Origin: Bacteroidota bacterium
GTDB taxonomy: Bacteria > Bacteroidota > Bacteroidia > AKYH767-A > OLB10
Direction of reading: 5' to 3'
DNA: 64,000 nucleotides
Assembly: GCA_016717725.1 (NCBI GenBank)
Contig: JADKFA010000049.1
Location: forward strand, 1-64,000
Shown one piece after another: positions 8,245 to 16,666 of this stretch. A model generated the notes under the pieces. The model saw only the letters and a list, made by a program, of their open reading frames with translations. It was not told the DNA's origin and did not search any database. The position numbers and the translations under genes are program-made. Positions within the stretch are counted from its first letter, which is position 1; each line of letters starts with the position of its first letter.

Positions 8245-9261
8245 TTACTCGGTGATGTACGGATAATCCTCCTGCACATACACATCCTTAAACAACTCAC
8301 TCGGATCCGGATAAGGAGATTCTTCTGCGAATGTAACGCTATCTTCTACTACTTCGTTGATGCGCTCATTGATCTTTTCAATTTCTGCTTCTGTAAGCAT
8401 TTTATTGTTGATCAAAATTTCTTTTACTATCTCAACTGGATCTTGTGCTTTATAACTTTCTACTTCTTCCTTCGTACGGTATTTCGCAGGATCACTCATC
8501 GAATGTCCACGGTAACGATACGTTTTCATCTCTAAATACACAGGACCTTTCGTTCTTGCATGTTTTGCTGCACTCTCCATCGCTTCGTGCACGGCCTCTA
8601 CATCCATTCCATCTACTGCAAAAGATGGCATATCATACGCCAATCCGATTTTATGTAAGTCGTGTACGTTCGATGTTCTTTCAACAGAAGTTCCCATCGC
8701 ATACGCATTGTTTTCTACTACGAAGATCACAGGTAATTCCCAAAGCATCGCCATGTTGAAAGCTTCGTGCAATGCACCTTGACGCACCGCACCATCTCCA
8801 AAATAACAACCACATAAATTTCCTGTGTTATTATATTTTTCAGCAAATGCAATTCCGGCACCTAGTGGAATTTGTGCACCTACAATTCCATGTCCTCCAA
8901 AAAATCGATGTTCTTTCGAAAACATATGCATCGATCCACCTTTTCCTTTCGAACAACCTGTGATCTTTCCATATAACTCCGCCATCACAGCACGAGGAGT
9001 AATTCCTTTCGCAATGGCATGCGCATGATCGCGATAAGCTGTGATCATGGAATCTTCGGGTTTCAAAACACTCATCGCACCGGCAACTACGGCTTCTTGA
9101 CCAATATATAGATGGCAAAATCCTTTGATCTTTTGCATACCATACAATTGTCCGGCACGCTCTTCAAAACGACGCATCAATTGCATGCTTTCGTACCACT
9201 GAACATATTGCTCTTTTGCGTAAGTAGTTTTCTTCTTCTTCGACTTAGTCACTGTTTCCAT
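8245..9261 (-). CDS. pdhA: pyruvate dehydrogenase E1 component, alpha subunit
   Basis: The 338-residue subunit binds thiamine diphosphate and decarboxylates pyruvate together with E1-beta. The N-terminal part has the family pattern GQEAVVAGAMSVL and RDHAHAIAKG. The TPP/Mg motif appears as GDGAVRQGALHEAFNMA (about residues 155-172) followed by ENNAYAMGTSVERTS. The regulatory loop YRYRGHSMSDPAKYR is near residue 250. The length fits E1-alpha rather than a fused E1. The gene is upstream of the E2 gene on the same strand. The short Lys-rich N-terminus (VTKSKKKKTTYAKEQY) is as in Bacteroidota homologues. A TATTTTTG element ends 5 nt before the ATG. Confidence 0.92.
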   Translation of the reverse strand: METVTKSKKKKTTYAKEQYVQWYESMQLMRRFEERAGQLYGMQKIKGFCHLYIGQEAVVAGAMSVLKPEDSMITAYRDHAHAIAKGITPRAVMAELYGKITGCSKGKGGSMHMFSKEHRFFGGHGIVGAQIPLGAGIAFAEKYNNTGNLCGCYFGDGAVRQGALHEAFNMAMLWELPVIFVVENNAYAMGTSVERTSNVHDLHKIGLAYDMPSFAVDGMDVEAVHEAMESAAKHARTKGPVYLEMKTYRYRGHSMSDPAKYRTKEEVESYKAQDPVEIVKEILINNKMLTEAEIEKINERINEVVEDSVTFAEESPYPDPSELFKDVYVQEDYPYITE

Positions 9262-9266
9262 AGCTA

Positions 9267-9274
9267 CAAAAATA
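9267..9274 (-). promoter_or_regulatory. -7 element TATTTTTG, 5 nt from pdhA start
   Basis: On the minus strand TATTTTTG is followed by TAGCT and the pdhA ATG. This leaves no room for a normal leader and suggests a leaderless or near-leaderless transcript. No clear TTG box is seen upstream. Confidence 0.45.
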
Positions 9275-9438
9275 GGCGAAAGCCATGTTATTTCCCACTT
9301 TTAAATAATTGAAATGGTCGCAGATTGATTCAACGAATAATACTGTAAATATTTGATAGTTAAATTGGTAGACTCGCCTTGATGGGTGGTTAATAAATGA
9401 TTACCTACAAGCTACAATTAAAAACACGACCTGAAATA

Positions 9439-9933
9439 TTAGTTTTTCTTCAATACACTCCCACTAAAAACATAAGGGAGGAACTGTACAACGTTCTCAG
9501 AAGCGATAAAAGTCCCATTACCACCTTCCATGATCACTCGAATTTTATGATCATAACGCAGTTCATATTCTGACATGACTTGTCGGCAATTTCCACACGG
9601 ACTAATGGGCACAGAAAGTTGTTTTTTGCCTTCGGGATACGCTGAAATTGCAATCGCAATAATTTTTATTCCGGGATGCTGAGCACCGGCAGCAAAAAGT
9701 GCAACGCGTTCGGCACATAATCCGCTGGGGTACGCTGCATTTTCTTGATTGCTTCCTCTCACCACCACACCATTCTCTAACATGACCGCAGCACCCACAT
9801 GAAATTTTGAATAAGGAGCATAAGCATCGTCCGCTGCTTTCTGTGCTTCTACCATCAACAGTTGATCAGCCGTCGGTAATTCAGCAAGATTTTCAAAATG
9901 ATCGAAATGACTTTGGAGAACTATTTTTTTCAT
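9439..9933 (-). CDS. cdd: cytidine deaminase
   Basis: The 164-residue enzyme deaminates cytidine and deoxycytidine to uridine forms in pyrimidine salvage. Its zinc and catalytic motifs are both present: CAERVALFAAG, with the Zn-binding Cys and catalytic Glu, and PCGNCRQ, with the two other Zn cysteines. The N-terminal APYSKFHVGAAVMLENG segment is typical of the homotetrameric single-domain Cdd. The extra ~20 N-terminal residues over the E. coli-independent small type are normal in Bacteroidota. It has its own -7 element at 9950-9957 and no obvious operon partner. Confidence 0.93.
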   Translation of the reverse strand: MKKIVLQSHFDHFENLAELPTADQLLMVEAQKAADDAYAPYSKFHVGAAVMLENGVVVRGSNQENAAYPSGLCAERVALFAAGAQHPGIKIIAIAISAYPEGKKQLSVPISPCGNCRQVMSEYELRYDHKIRVIMEGGNGTFIASENVVQFLPYVFSGSVLKKN

Positions 9934-9949
9934 GTCGTGATATTGAACT

Positions 9950-9957
9950 CAAAGGTA
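9950..9957 (-). promoter_or_regulatory. -7 element TACCTTTG for cdd
   Basis: TACCTTTG on the minus strand is a perfect TAnnTTTG match, 16 nt upstream of the cdd ATG at 9933. The region where a -33 box should be is disturbed by the GC-rich tract that begins at about 9976. Confidence 0.5.
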
Positions 9958-9975
9958 GTGAAATTTATTGTTTGA

Positions 9976-10045
9976 AGGGCAGGCCGGGCTTGGGGGCCGG
10001 GGGGTGGAAAAAACCGGCCCCCCGGGCCCCCCCCCCCTTGCGGTG
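9976..10045. repeat. extremely GC-rich tract with G and C homopolymers
   Basis: This ~70-bp block, between two AT-rich genes, has G-runs on its left half and C-runs on its right half around AAAAAACCGG, including a C-run of about 12. The halves are partly self-complementary and could fold as a hairpin. It is unlike everything else in the window. It may be a repeat with a strong hairpin or a place where the sequence is wrong. Confidence 0.7.
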
Positions 10046-10061
10046 GAAAGATTAGATTCAA

Positions 10062-10069
10062 TACTTTTG
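10062..10069 (+). promoter_or_regulatory. -7 element TACTTTTG for the GNAT gene
   Basis: TACTTTTG is a perfect TAnnTTTG element 52 nt upstream of the ATG at 10122. It is placed between the GC-rich tract and the acetyltransferase gene. Confidence 0.4.
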
Positions 10070-10121
10070 TTCGGTAGATCAAGAATCTCAAACCCTTGAA
10101 TTGATCTTGCACCAAACAATT

Positions 10122-10697
10122 ATGCTCACTCCTAATTTTAATCCTTTCCCAGTCATTGAAACCGAACGACTCTTAATGCGTCGTATTCATGTTGATGATA
10201 TAGAAGAAATTTTTATTTTAAGATCGGATCCCATCATTAATAAGAATTCTTTGCGTCCACTCATCACGGAAAAGGCTGAAGCTTTTGATTTTATTAAAAA
10301 GATTGAGGATATGGTGAATCAAAACGAAGGAATTTCATGGGTAATTTGTGAAAAGCATGTTCCGGAAAAAGTGATTGGACATATCGGTATCTGGAGGCTG
10401 ATGAAGGAACATTACCGAGGAGAAATTGGATATTTATTGCATACCGATTTCCAAGGAAAAGGAATGATGACAGAGGCTCTGAAAGCATCCATTGATTACG
10501 GATTTGATCAGCTGAAATTGCATTCGATCGAAGCACATGTTTCACCCCTAAATCAACCTTCTTTGAATATCTTGGAACGAAATCATTTCGTTCGAGAAGG
10601 TTATTTTAAAGATGATTTTTTTGCGAAAGGAAGGTTTCATGATTCTGTAGTTTATTCCTTGATAAGTTCTGTGGATAAAAATTGGGTGCGCGATTAA
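10122..10697 (+). CDS. GNAT family N-acetyltransferase (RimJ/RimL-like)
   Basis: The product, 191 residues from the ATG, has the RimJ/RimL pattern. It starts TERLLMRRIHVDDIEEIFIL, carries GHIGIWRL and GEIGYLLHTDFQGKGMMTEAL (the acetyl-CoA pyrophosphate loop, Q-G-K-G-M), and ends SLNILERNHFVREGYFKD. Such enzymes acetylate N-terminal amines of proteins or small amines in the cytoplasm, and the substrate cannot be read from sequence. I prefer the ATG at 10122 over the TTG at 10101, because the extra residues match nothing in the family. Confidence 0.85.
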   Translation: MLTPNFNPFPVIETERLLMRRIHVDDIEEIFILRSDPIINKNSLRPLITEKAEAFDFIKKIEDMVNQNEGISWVICEKHVPEKVIGHIGIWRLMKEHYRGEIGYLLHTDFQGKGMMTEALKASIDYGFDQLKLHSIEAHVSPLNQPSLNILERNHFVREGYFKDDFFAKGRFHDSVVYSLISSVDKNWVRD

Positions 10698-10776
10698 TCG
10701 GGGAGTAAAAAATAATTTAGTTTTAGTCAGATTAATTCGATAAAATTAAACGCTTAAAACGATTTAATAATTAGAA

Positions 10777-11649
10777 ATGTCAGCGAAAAAAAAGACTTCC
10801 TTTCTTGTCCAAATCCTTTATAAAGGAGAGGAAAAACTTCGACTGTGCAGCGGTGCGAATCGTATTTTACCTGAGTATTTAATTATTGGGGCAGCAAAAT
10901 GCGGAACTACTTCATTGTATAATTATTTAATACAACATCCCGCCGTCTTCTCTTGTTTCAAAAAGGAAGTTCATTATTTCGATTACTATTTTCACAAAGG
11001 AGAGAATTGGTATCGTTCGCATTTCACGACGCAACAAAAGTTAGAAAGCAGAGAACGTGAGCTGTCTCAACATTGTATTACGGGTGAGTCATCACCATAT
11101 TATTTAGCGCATCCCTTATCTCCTCAGCGAGTAAAGGCATTGCTACCAAACGTAAAGATGATCTGCATGCTTCGTAATCCTGTGGATCGTGCGATCTCTA
11201 GTTTTAACAATCAAGTGCGATTAGGTATTGAGCCACTCACCGATTTTGAAGAAGCGATCCGTCTCGAAGATGAGCGCATCTTTGGTCACGAAGAACGCCT
11301 TCGCCATGATCCAAGTTATTCTAGCTTCGAACATAAATATTTTTCATACATCCGTAGAGGTTGTTACGCTGAACAATTGGAAAATTGGTATCAGCATTTT
11401 CCTAAAGATCAAATTATGGTCATTCAGAGCGAAAAATTTTATGAAAATCCTGCACCTTATTTTAAAGAAGTCGTAAATTTTGTTGGACTCAATCCTTGGG
11501 CACCCGAAAAATATAAAGTGTTTAATGCAGGCGGTGAATACGATAAAATGTCGGATACCCTTCGCCGTAAGTTACTCGATTACTACCAACCGCATAACGA
11601 AAAATTGTTTCAATTGATTGGACAACGATTCGAAGAATGGGGGAGGTGA
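10777..11649 (+). CDS. sulfotransferase family protein
   Basis: The 290-residue product has both PAPS-binding elements of the sulfotransferase fold: the 5'-phosphosulfate loop YLIIGAAKCGTTSLYNYL near residue 40, and the 3'-phosphate motif RNPVDRAISSF near residue 135. Other family marks are HPAVF near the start and EKFYENP towards the end. It resembles the heparan-sulfate/carbohydrate sulfotransferase group, so it may sulfate a surface glycan, polysaccharide or lipid. There is no glycan-synthesis cluster next to it. No signal peptide is seen, so it should be cytoplasmic. Confidence 0.85.
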   Translation: MSAKKKTSFLVQILYKGEEKLRLCSGANRILPEYLIIGAAKCGTTSLYNYLIQHPAVFSCFKKEVHYFDYYFHKGENWYRSHFTTQQKLESRERELSQHCITGESSPYYLAHPLSPQRVKALLPNVKMICMLRNPVDRAISSFNNQVRLGIEPLTDFEEAIRLEDERIFGHEERLRHDPSYSSFEHKYFSYIRRGCYAEQLENWYQHFPKDQIMVIQSEKFYENPAPYFKEVVNFVGLNPWAPEKYKVFNAGGEYDKMSDTLRRKLLDYYQPHNEKLFQLIGQRFEEWGR

Positions 11650-11815
11650 GTTAGGAGAGTAGGAGATGGGAGATAGGAGAGAAGGAGAGTAGGAGAGTCG
11701 GAGATGGGAGAGTGAGATGGGAGGTTGAGAACGTAGAACCAATAGCTATTGGGAGTAGAGATAGGAGAAGAGACGGGAGGTTGTGAGAAGAAAGAGAAGG
11801 GCTTAGAGGATTTTT
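11650..11815. repeat. purine-rich low-complexity repeat (GGAGA-type, period 7-8)
   Basis: The stretch after the sulfotransferase stop is almost entirely G and A on the plus strand, built from AGGAGAGT, AGGAGAT and GGGAGAT words repeated about every 7-8 bases. It has no coding potential that I can support. It belongs with the other short-period intergenic repeats in this window. Confidence 0.7.
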
Positions 11816-11817
11816 TT

Positions 11818-11859
11818 AAAAAACTCCTTTTCAAGGTTATCATTAAAAAGGAGCTTTTT
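11818..11859. terminator. bidirectional hairpin terminator
   Basis: AAACTCCTTTT (11821-11831) pairs with AAAAGGAG plus CTTT (to about 11858), with a 13-nt loop and one mismatch, flanked by A and T runs. It sits between the convergent sulfotransferase and T9SS genes and could stop transcription from both sides. Confidence 0.55.
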
Positions 11860-11863
11860 AAAT

Positions 11864-13015
11864 TTAACGTACAATATTCAATTTTGTCGTTTGATCCATT
11901 GATTTGATTAAGTATAATCCCTGAGGCAGATCTCTTACATCCACTTTAGGATTGATATCTGGAGTATTGATTGATTTTATTAGTCTACCGTTCATATCAT
12001 AAATCTCAACGACTTCTTCGTTTCCATTCAATGTAATTTCTGAAGAAGCAGGATTTGGATACACTACCAATGTTGCATCATAGATTTCATCACTAGAAGT
12101 TTTTGAACTTGGTCCAGATGCATTAATAGTGATGAATTTATTAAATATACATCCTCCATCTGCATTGGCAATCTTAAACCGCGCTTTATATTTTCCAACA
12201 TCACTATAATTAACGGTGTATTGACTTCCCGTACCAAGCAGAGTTGTGCTTCCAGTCTTGTACCATTTATAAGAACTTACTGCGTAGTTGGTAACCGCGG
12301 TAAGAATACTAGATTGCCCAGGTCCAATTGGATTTTGTGAGGCTGTTACAGTATAAGTTGCGGGTTGGCTATTTAAAACTGGATTCGGATAGAAGCCAGT
12401 AGCGCTACAACCATTTGAATTTGTAATAAGTACTTGAGGTCCTCCAGTGCTTAGCCAAGTGCATCCACTGCAACTTACTGTTTGTGTCTTGGGACCCGGT
12501 ACGTAAACTCCACCACCACTATCCCAAGAATAAGTGTTTCCGTTTCCTGAAGGATTTCTAGCATCACCTGCTGTAAATATTCCTCCGTAACAAGTATACT
12601 GAAAACCCACGCCAGGTTTAGGAGCTTTTAATACACTTAAGCTAGTAATCAAGGTGTCTTTACAACCTGTTCCAGATTCCGTAAATATAATTCGGTATTC
12701 ACCATTGTGGTTGAATTTGAAAATCGAAAGATTAATATGTCCGTCAGGATGAATGAACCATTCAGATGATAATGAAGCCCAACTACTATTTCCAATTTTT
12801 CTCCATTTCCATTGAATAGTACCAGACTTAAGAAACGCGCGGTCTAAATAAATTGAAACGTTATTGTTAAACCAAAATTCTGACGACTCACATGGGCTAT
12901 CATAACTTGAAGATAGAGATATCAACTCCCCCGCAGTACAACCGCTTTGTGCTTGTAGGAAATGACTTGTCATTGCAAATACAATTCCCAGTAGAATAAA
13001 TTTAAATTTTTTCAT
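11864..13015 (-). CDS. secreted protein with PKD/Ig-like region and T9SS type A sorting domain
   Basis: The 383-residue product has a signal peptide (KKFKFILLGIVFAMTSHFLQAQ). It contains Cys pairs and Ig/PKD-like beta repeats (SSWASLSSEWFIHPDG; SSYKWYKTGSTTLLG; YTVNYSDVGKYKARF). The type A sorting domain spans about 310-383: ATLVVYPNPASSEITL, VEIYDMNGRLIKS, DLPQGLYLIKS, then a basic end. It is therefore a T9SS cargo, exported and probably anchored or released. I do not recognise a catalytic domain. It is monocistronic, with 650 nt of intergenic DNA upstream. Confidence 0.82.
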   Translation of the reverse strand: MKKFKFILLGIVFAMTSHFLQAQSGCTAGELISLSSSYDSPCESSEFWFNNNVSIYLDRAFLKSGTIQWKWRKIGNSSWASLSSEWFIHPDGHINLSIFKFNHNGEYRIIFTESGTGCKDTLITSLSVLKAPKPGVGFQYTCYGGIFTAGDARNPSGNGNTYSWDSGGGVYVPGPKTQTVSCSGCTWLSTGGPQVLITNSNGCSATGFYPNPVLNSQPATYTVTASQNPIGPGQSSILTAVTNYAVSSYKWYKTGSTTLLGTGSQYTVNYSDVGKYKARFKIANADGGCIFNKFITINASGPSSKTSSDEIYDATLVVYPNPASSEITLNGNEEVVEIYDMNGRLIKSINTPDINPKVDVRDLPQGLYLIKSMDQTTKLNIVR

Positions 13016-13672
13016 TTGGTTATTTTTTAAATTGGGTTAAAGTCTATTTCTGATTTAAAAGTTGAATAGTTACTCTTTAATTACTTTAAAGTAATACTGA
13101 TTTATACTATTATGAATACACATCAATAAAAGTGAATTAGATAATTTTGCTACACAATTTGGTCTGCAAATTCTAAAATTCTTAAAGATTTAAATAATAA
13201 TCAAACCTAAATAAAAAATTTATTAATGTCAATCCCAAAGGATATCCAATTTTAAAGTCAAGAAAAACAAATTCTATTAATTAAGTTTAAAATACTATAA
13301 TCAATTGAAAATCATTTAAAAATAATAGGAATTAATTCGAAATTTTAAAAGCAATTTTTGTTTTAGCCTTGTCATTAATGATTAAATATCCAATTTTATT
13401 TATCAAAAATACCGGTTGTTAGCAAGGAAAAAATGTTAACATTAAATAAAATCTAACTAAAAAGTAACCTTTCCGATGCTTCGGGATAAAGCTATTTTAA
13501 AAAATTCAACATCCAATCACCATGACTTGCAACTATTGCAAAACAGCGGGTCCAAAATCTAAAATTCAACATCTAATCGCTAAGCCTCGCGAATAGCTTC
13601 TAAACTTAATTTTCAAACATCAAGCATCAAGCATCAAGCATCGAGTATCGAGCATCGAGTGTCCAACGCCTT
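13016..13672. other. AT-rich intergenic region; heptamer repeats at 13618-13659
   Basis: No gene is supported. Bases 13020-13480 are very AT-rich and probably carry the upstream region of the T9SS gene. Two copies of AAAATTCAACATCYAATCRC lie at about 13499 and 13561. Six heptamers of the type CATCAAG/CATCGAG run from 13618 to 13659, just downstream of dnaJ. Confidence 0.6.
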
Positions 13673-14830
13673 CTAATGAAAATACTCTTTCATTCGCTCA
13701 AAGAAACTCTTGTCGCCTTTTCCGGGATTGGGTTTGAAGTTTTCCGCGTCGCGTAATTTTTCTAATGTTTTCTTTTCTTCGGTGCTGAGTTGTTGCGGTG
13801 TCCATACATTGATGTTCACTAACAAATCTCCTTTTGCATACGAGTTTAAAGCAGGAACACCTTTTCCTTTTAAGCGAAGTACTTTTCCGCCTTGCGTACC
13901 TGGATCAATTTTAATTTTCGCTTTGCCTTCTATTGTCGGAACTTCTACAGAACAACCCAACGATGCATCTGCAAAAGATATGTATAAATCATAAATTAAA
14001 TGTTCACCATCACGCTGTAAACTTGGATGTTGAATTTCTTCTACCACAATTAATAAGTCGCCTGGAATTCCTCCGCGCTCTGCAGCATTTCCTTTTCCGC
14101 TAACCGATAATTGCATGCCTTCCGAAACACCTGCCGGAATATTAATACTAATAATTTCTTCGCCTTGCTGAACACCCGAACCTGTACATCCTTTGCATTT
14201 GCTGGCAATGGTTTGTCCTTCTCCGTGACAGGTAGGACAAGTAGTGATGGTTTGCATCTGTCCTAAAAAGCTGTTCGTTACTCTGCGAATTTGTCCGCTG
14301 CCCTTACACGTGTTACAAGTAGAAAATGCGCCGGTGCCAGCTTGTGCACCCGATCCGCCGCAGGTTTGACACGATACTAATTTATTTACTTTTATTTTTT
14401 TCTCAGCGCCTTTTGCAATTTCTTCGAGCGTGAGTTTTACTTTTATTCTAAGATTCGTTCCGCGGTTAACGGTTCTTCTTCCACCTCGACCTTGTCCGCC
14501 GCCGCCGCCAAAAAAACTTTCAAAAGGATTTCCGCCTCCGAAAATATCTCCAAACTGACTGAAGATATCTTCCATGTTCATGCTCTGTCCACCGTATCCG
14601 CCGTTACCACCCAAACCACCATGTCCAAATTGATCGTAGCGTGTTTTTTTCTCAGGGTTACTTAACACTTCATAGGCTTCTGCTTCCTTGAATTTATCTT
14701 CCGATGATTTATCACCTGGATTTTTATCGGGATGGAATTTCAAAGCCATCTGACGATACGCCTTTTTTATTTCAGCCTCTGTAGCGCCTTTAGCAACTCC
14801 TAATATTTCGTAATAATCTCTCTTTGACAT
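13673..14830 (-). CDS. dnaJ: chaperone protein DnaJ
   Basis: This 385-residue Hsp40 co-chaperone delivers substrates to DnaK and stimulates its ATPase in the cytoplasm. The order is canonical: J-domain (1-70) with the HPD tripeptide in KFHPDKNPGD, a Gly/Phe-rich linker (about 75-125), and a zinc-binding domain with four CxxCxGxG repeats (CQTCGGSG, CNTCKGSG, CPTCHGEG, CKGCTGSG). C-terminal substrate-binding and dimerisation domains follow. All zinc cysteines and the HPD are intact. It follows grpE, 87 nt downstream on the same strand, so the two are probably co-transcribed. dnaK is not in the window. Confidence 0.97.
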   Translation of the reverse strand: MSKRDYYEILGVAKGATEAEIKKAYRQMALKFHPDKNPGDKSSEDKFKEAEAYEVLSNPEKKTRYDQFGHGGLGGNGGYGGQSMNMEDIFSQFGDIFGGGNPFESFFGGGGGQGRGGRRTVNRGTNLRIKVKLTLEEIAKGAEKKIKVNKLVSCQTCGGSGAQAGTGAFSTCNTCKGSGQIRRVTNSFLGQMQTITTCPTCHGEGQTIASKCKGCTGSGVQQGEEIISINIPAGVSEGMQLSVSGKGNAAERGGIPGDLLIVVEEIQHPSLQRDGEHLIYDLYISFADASLGCSVEVPTIEGKAKIKIDPGTQGGKVLRLKGKGVPALNSYAKGDLLVNINVWTPQQLSTEEKKTLEKLRDAENFKPNPGKGDKSFFERMKEYFH

Positions 14831-14917
14831 GCAATATTATTTTTAGTGCAGATGATTTTATTTGAAAATTAATTCATCAGCACTAGATCTAAATTCTATT
14901 TTTTTATTTTGATGGGT

Positions 14918-15472
14918 TTAACAGCCAACTACAACTTTTGCGTAACGAATAACTTTTTCGTTTAACCAATAGCCTTTCTCTACTTCATCAATTACTTTAT
15001 CTTTCATGTTTTCATCTTCTGTAGGAATCTTTGTAATGGCTTCATGCAATTCCACATCAAATTCTTTTCCGATGGATTCCATAGGCTTTAATCCGCGTTG
15101 CTCAAGCGTGGCCATTAACTTTTGTTGAATTAAAATAATCCCTTCACGGTTGGATGCATCCACATCCGAAGTCATTGCTTTCAACGCTCTGTCAAAATCA
15201 TCCAGTACGGGTAATAGAGAGGAAATTATGTCAGACCCAGCCGACTTAATCATCTCCACCCTTTCCTTCATCGATCGGCGTTTATAGTTCTCGAAATCGG
15301 CATATTGGCGTAAATGATGATCTTTCAATTCTGCAATCTCTTTCTCCAGCTTCGCTAAAGGATCTTCCTCAATTGGCTTTTGCTCAGCCGCTTCCGCTTC
15401 TGACGAACGTAATATTTCTTCTTCAACCAGGTTTTCAATATTCTCTGGCTTTATTTCCTTTTCTTGGCTCAT
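14918..15472 (-). CDS. grpE: nucleotide exchange factor GrpE
   Basis: The 184-residue product releases ADP from DnaK. It has an acidic N-terminus (QEKEIKPENIENLVEEEILR), a long helical segment (LEKEIAELKDHHLRQYADFENYKRR), and the C-terminal beta-wing with KEFDVELHEAI and VEKGYWLNEKVIRYAKVVV. I chose the ATG at 15472 rather than the upstream frame start at 15541. A TATTTTTG promoter element at 15527-15534 lies inside that extension, and AAGAAAGAG lies just before the chosen ATG. dnaJ follows downstream. Confidence 0.95.
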   Translation of the reverse strand: MSQEKEIKPENIENLVEEEILRSSEAEAAEQKPIEEDPLAKLEKEIAELKDHHLRQYADFENYKRRSMKERVEMIKSAGSDIISSLLPVLDDFDRALKAMTSDVDASNREGIILIQQKLMATLEQRGLKPMESIGKEFDVELHEAITKIPTEDENMKDKVIDEVEKGYWLNEKVIRYAKVVVGC

Positions 15473-15526
15473 CGACTCTTTCTTGAATAAAATAATGAAT
15501 GATTTTATGATTTTTTCTGCGCGGTT

Positions 15527-15534
15527 CAAAAATA
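15527..15534 (-). promoter_or_regulatory. -7 element TATTTTTG for grpE-dnaJ
   Basis: TATTTTTG on the minus strand matches TAnnTTTG and lies 54 nt upstream of the grpE ATG at 15472. No CIRCE-like inverted repeat of the HrcA type was seen between it and the start. Confidence 0.45.
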
Positions 15535-15599
15535 CTGCCATCAGGGTTATCTGGACAGTTTGTCAGCAATAGTTATCTAGAGGGAATTGTGTGTAAAGT

Positions 15600-15805
15600 T
15601 GGCTTCGAGAGCTGCCTGAGCTTGTCGATGGCAGCCTCAGCCTACTCTGCTCCCTGAGTTGCCTGAGCTTGTCGAAGGCAGCCTGTCGAAGGGAGCTTTT
15701 TGTTGGCTTCGAGAGCCTCAGCCAACTCTGCTGCCTGAGTTCACTGAGCCTGTCGAAGGGAGCTGCGAAGGAGCCTGTCGAAGGAGCATGTCGAGACGCA
15801 GCATT
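15600..15805. repeat. cluster of interspersed CTGAGCCTGTCGAAGG-type repeats
   Basis: Several imperfect copies of CTGAGC(C/T)TGTCGA(A/T)GG and GGCAGCCT words fill the 339-nt gap between grpE and the TlpA gene. This word is a known widespread extragenic repeat type in bacteria. It has more G and C than its surroundings. I see no gene in the gap. Confidence 0.7.
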
Positions 15806-15811
15806 TTTCCA

Positions 15812-15837
15812 TAAAAAAAGCCCCGTTTTGGGGCTTC
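15812..15837 (-). terminator. intrinsic terminator of the TlpA-family gene
   Basis: AAGCCCC and GGGGCTT flank a 5-nt loop, and on the minus strand the stem is followed by a run of T. It is 44 nt beyond the stop codon at 15881. This is a textbook rho-independent terminator. Confidence 0.85.
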
Positions 15838-15880
15838 TTAAATTTGATTTGAATGGACTAATAAAATAAATAAAGGACTA

Positions 15881-16435
15881 TTATTTTTTAGTTGATTTAG
15901 CTAGGTAGGAATCAAGCGCAGATTCTAAACTTGCACCACGTAATCCTTTCGCTACAATAACGCCATTTCCGTCAATTAAAAAACTAGCAGGAATAGAGTT
16001 CACACCGTACATCGCTGCACCACGACTCTGCCATCCTCCTAAATCACTTACATGATTAGGCCATTCAAGTTGATCCTTTGCAATGGCTTTCATCCATGCT
16101 TCTTTATTTTGGTCGAGACTTAAACTATAAACAGTAAATCCTTTTGCATTCTTAAATTTTTGGTCTTTGTATTTATGATATGCAGCTACTACATGTGGAT
16201 TTTCCATGCGACATGGACCACACCAGCTCGCCCAGAAATCTAACAGTACCATTTTACCTTTTAAAGAACTAAGCGCGATTGTTTTTCCTTCCGGACTAGT
16301 AAAAACCAAATCGATGGCTTTATTTCCCACCGCTGTGCCCGTATTGGCTTGTGGATTCTTTGTGAACGAACTTAAAGTAAATACGGAAAGTGCGATAAAC
16401 CCACTGATTCCCAATGCAATTGCTAATTTTTTCAT
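15881..16435 (-). CDS. TlpA-family thioredoxin-like protein (periplasmic)
   Basis: The 184-residue product has an N-terminal signal or anchor (AIALGISGFIALSVFTLSSF) and a thioredoxin-like domain of the TlpA/ResA type. The active site is WASWCGPCRMENP, Cys72 and Cys75, followed by the cis-Pro segment GVNSIPASFLID near residue 150. Such proteins reduce or exchange disulfides outside the inner membrane, often in cytochrome maturation or stress. No cytochrome genes are adjacent, so the partner is unknown. It is monocistronic, with its own promoter element and terminator. Confidence 0.9.
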   Translation of the reverse strand: MKKLAIALGISGFIALSVFTLSSFTKNPQANTGTAVGNKAIDLVFTSPEGKTIALSSLKGKMVLLDFWASWCGPCRMENPHVVAAYHKYKDQKFKNAKGFTVYSLSLDQNKEAWMKAIAKDQLEWPNHVSDLGGWQSRGAAMYGVNSIPASFLIDGNGVIVAKGLRGASLESALDSYLAKSTKK

Positions 16436-16474
16436 ATAGTTTAAGATGTTTTTTTATAAGAATCCTGCTCTAGG

Positions 16475-16482
16475 CAAAAATA
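16475..16482 (-). promoter_or_regulatory. -7 element TATTTTTG for the TlpA-family gene
   Basis: TATTTTTG on the minus strand matches TAnnTTTG and lies 39 nt upstream of the ATG at 16435. The -33 region has no exact TTG. Confidence 0.45.
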
Positions 16483-16565
16483 ATACCAAGACTTGAGTAA
16501 GGGGAGTAATAATTGTAGTTTATATAGAATTTAAGGTCTAATTTAATTTTTAGCAACTTTTATTA

Positions 16566-16618
16566 GCTTCTGGCTACTGGCTTCTAGCTTCTAGCTTCTA
16601 GCTTCTAGCTTCTGGCTT
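16566..16618. repeat. heptanucleotide tandem repeat (CTTCTAG type)
   Basis: About seven heptamers of the form GCTTCTA/GCTTCTG follow one another, the middle ones identical. They lie 49 nt beyond the end of murA. This is the same 7-base period as at 8217-8244 and 13618-13659, but a different word. Confidence 0.75.
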
Positions 16619-16666
16619 TTCACAACTCACAAATCTACTAACTTACCAATCCACCAATTCGCCAAT

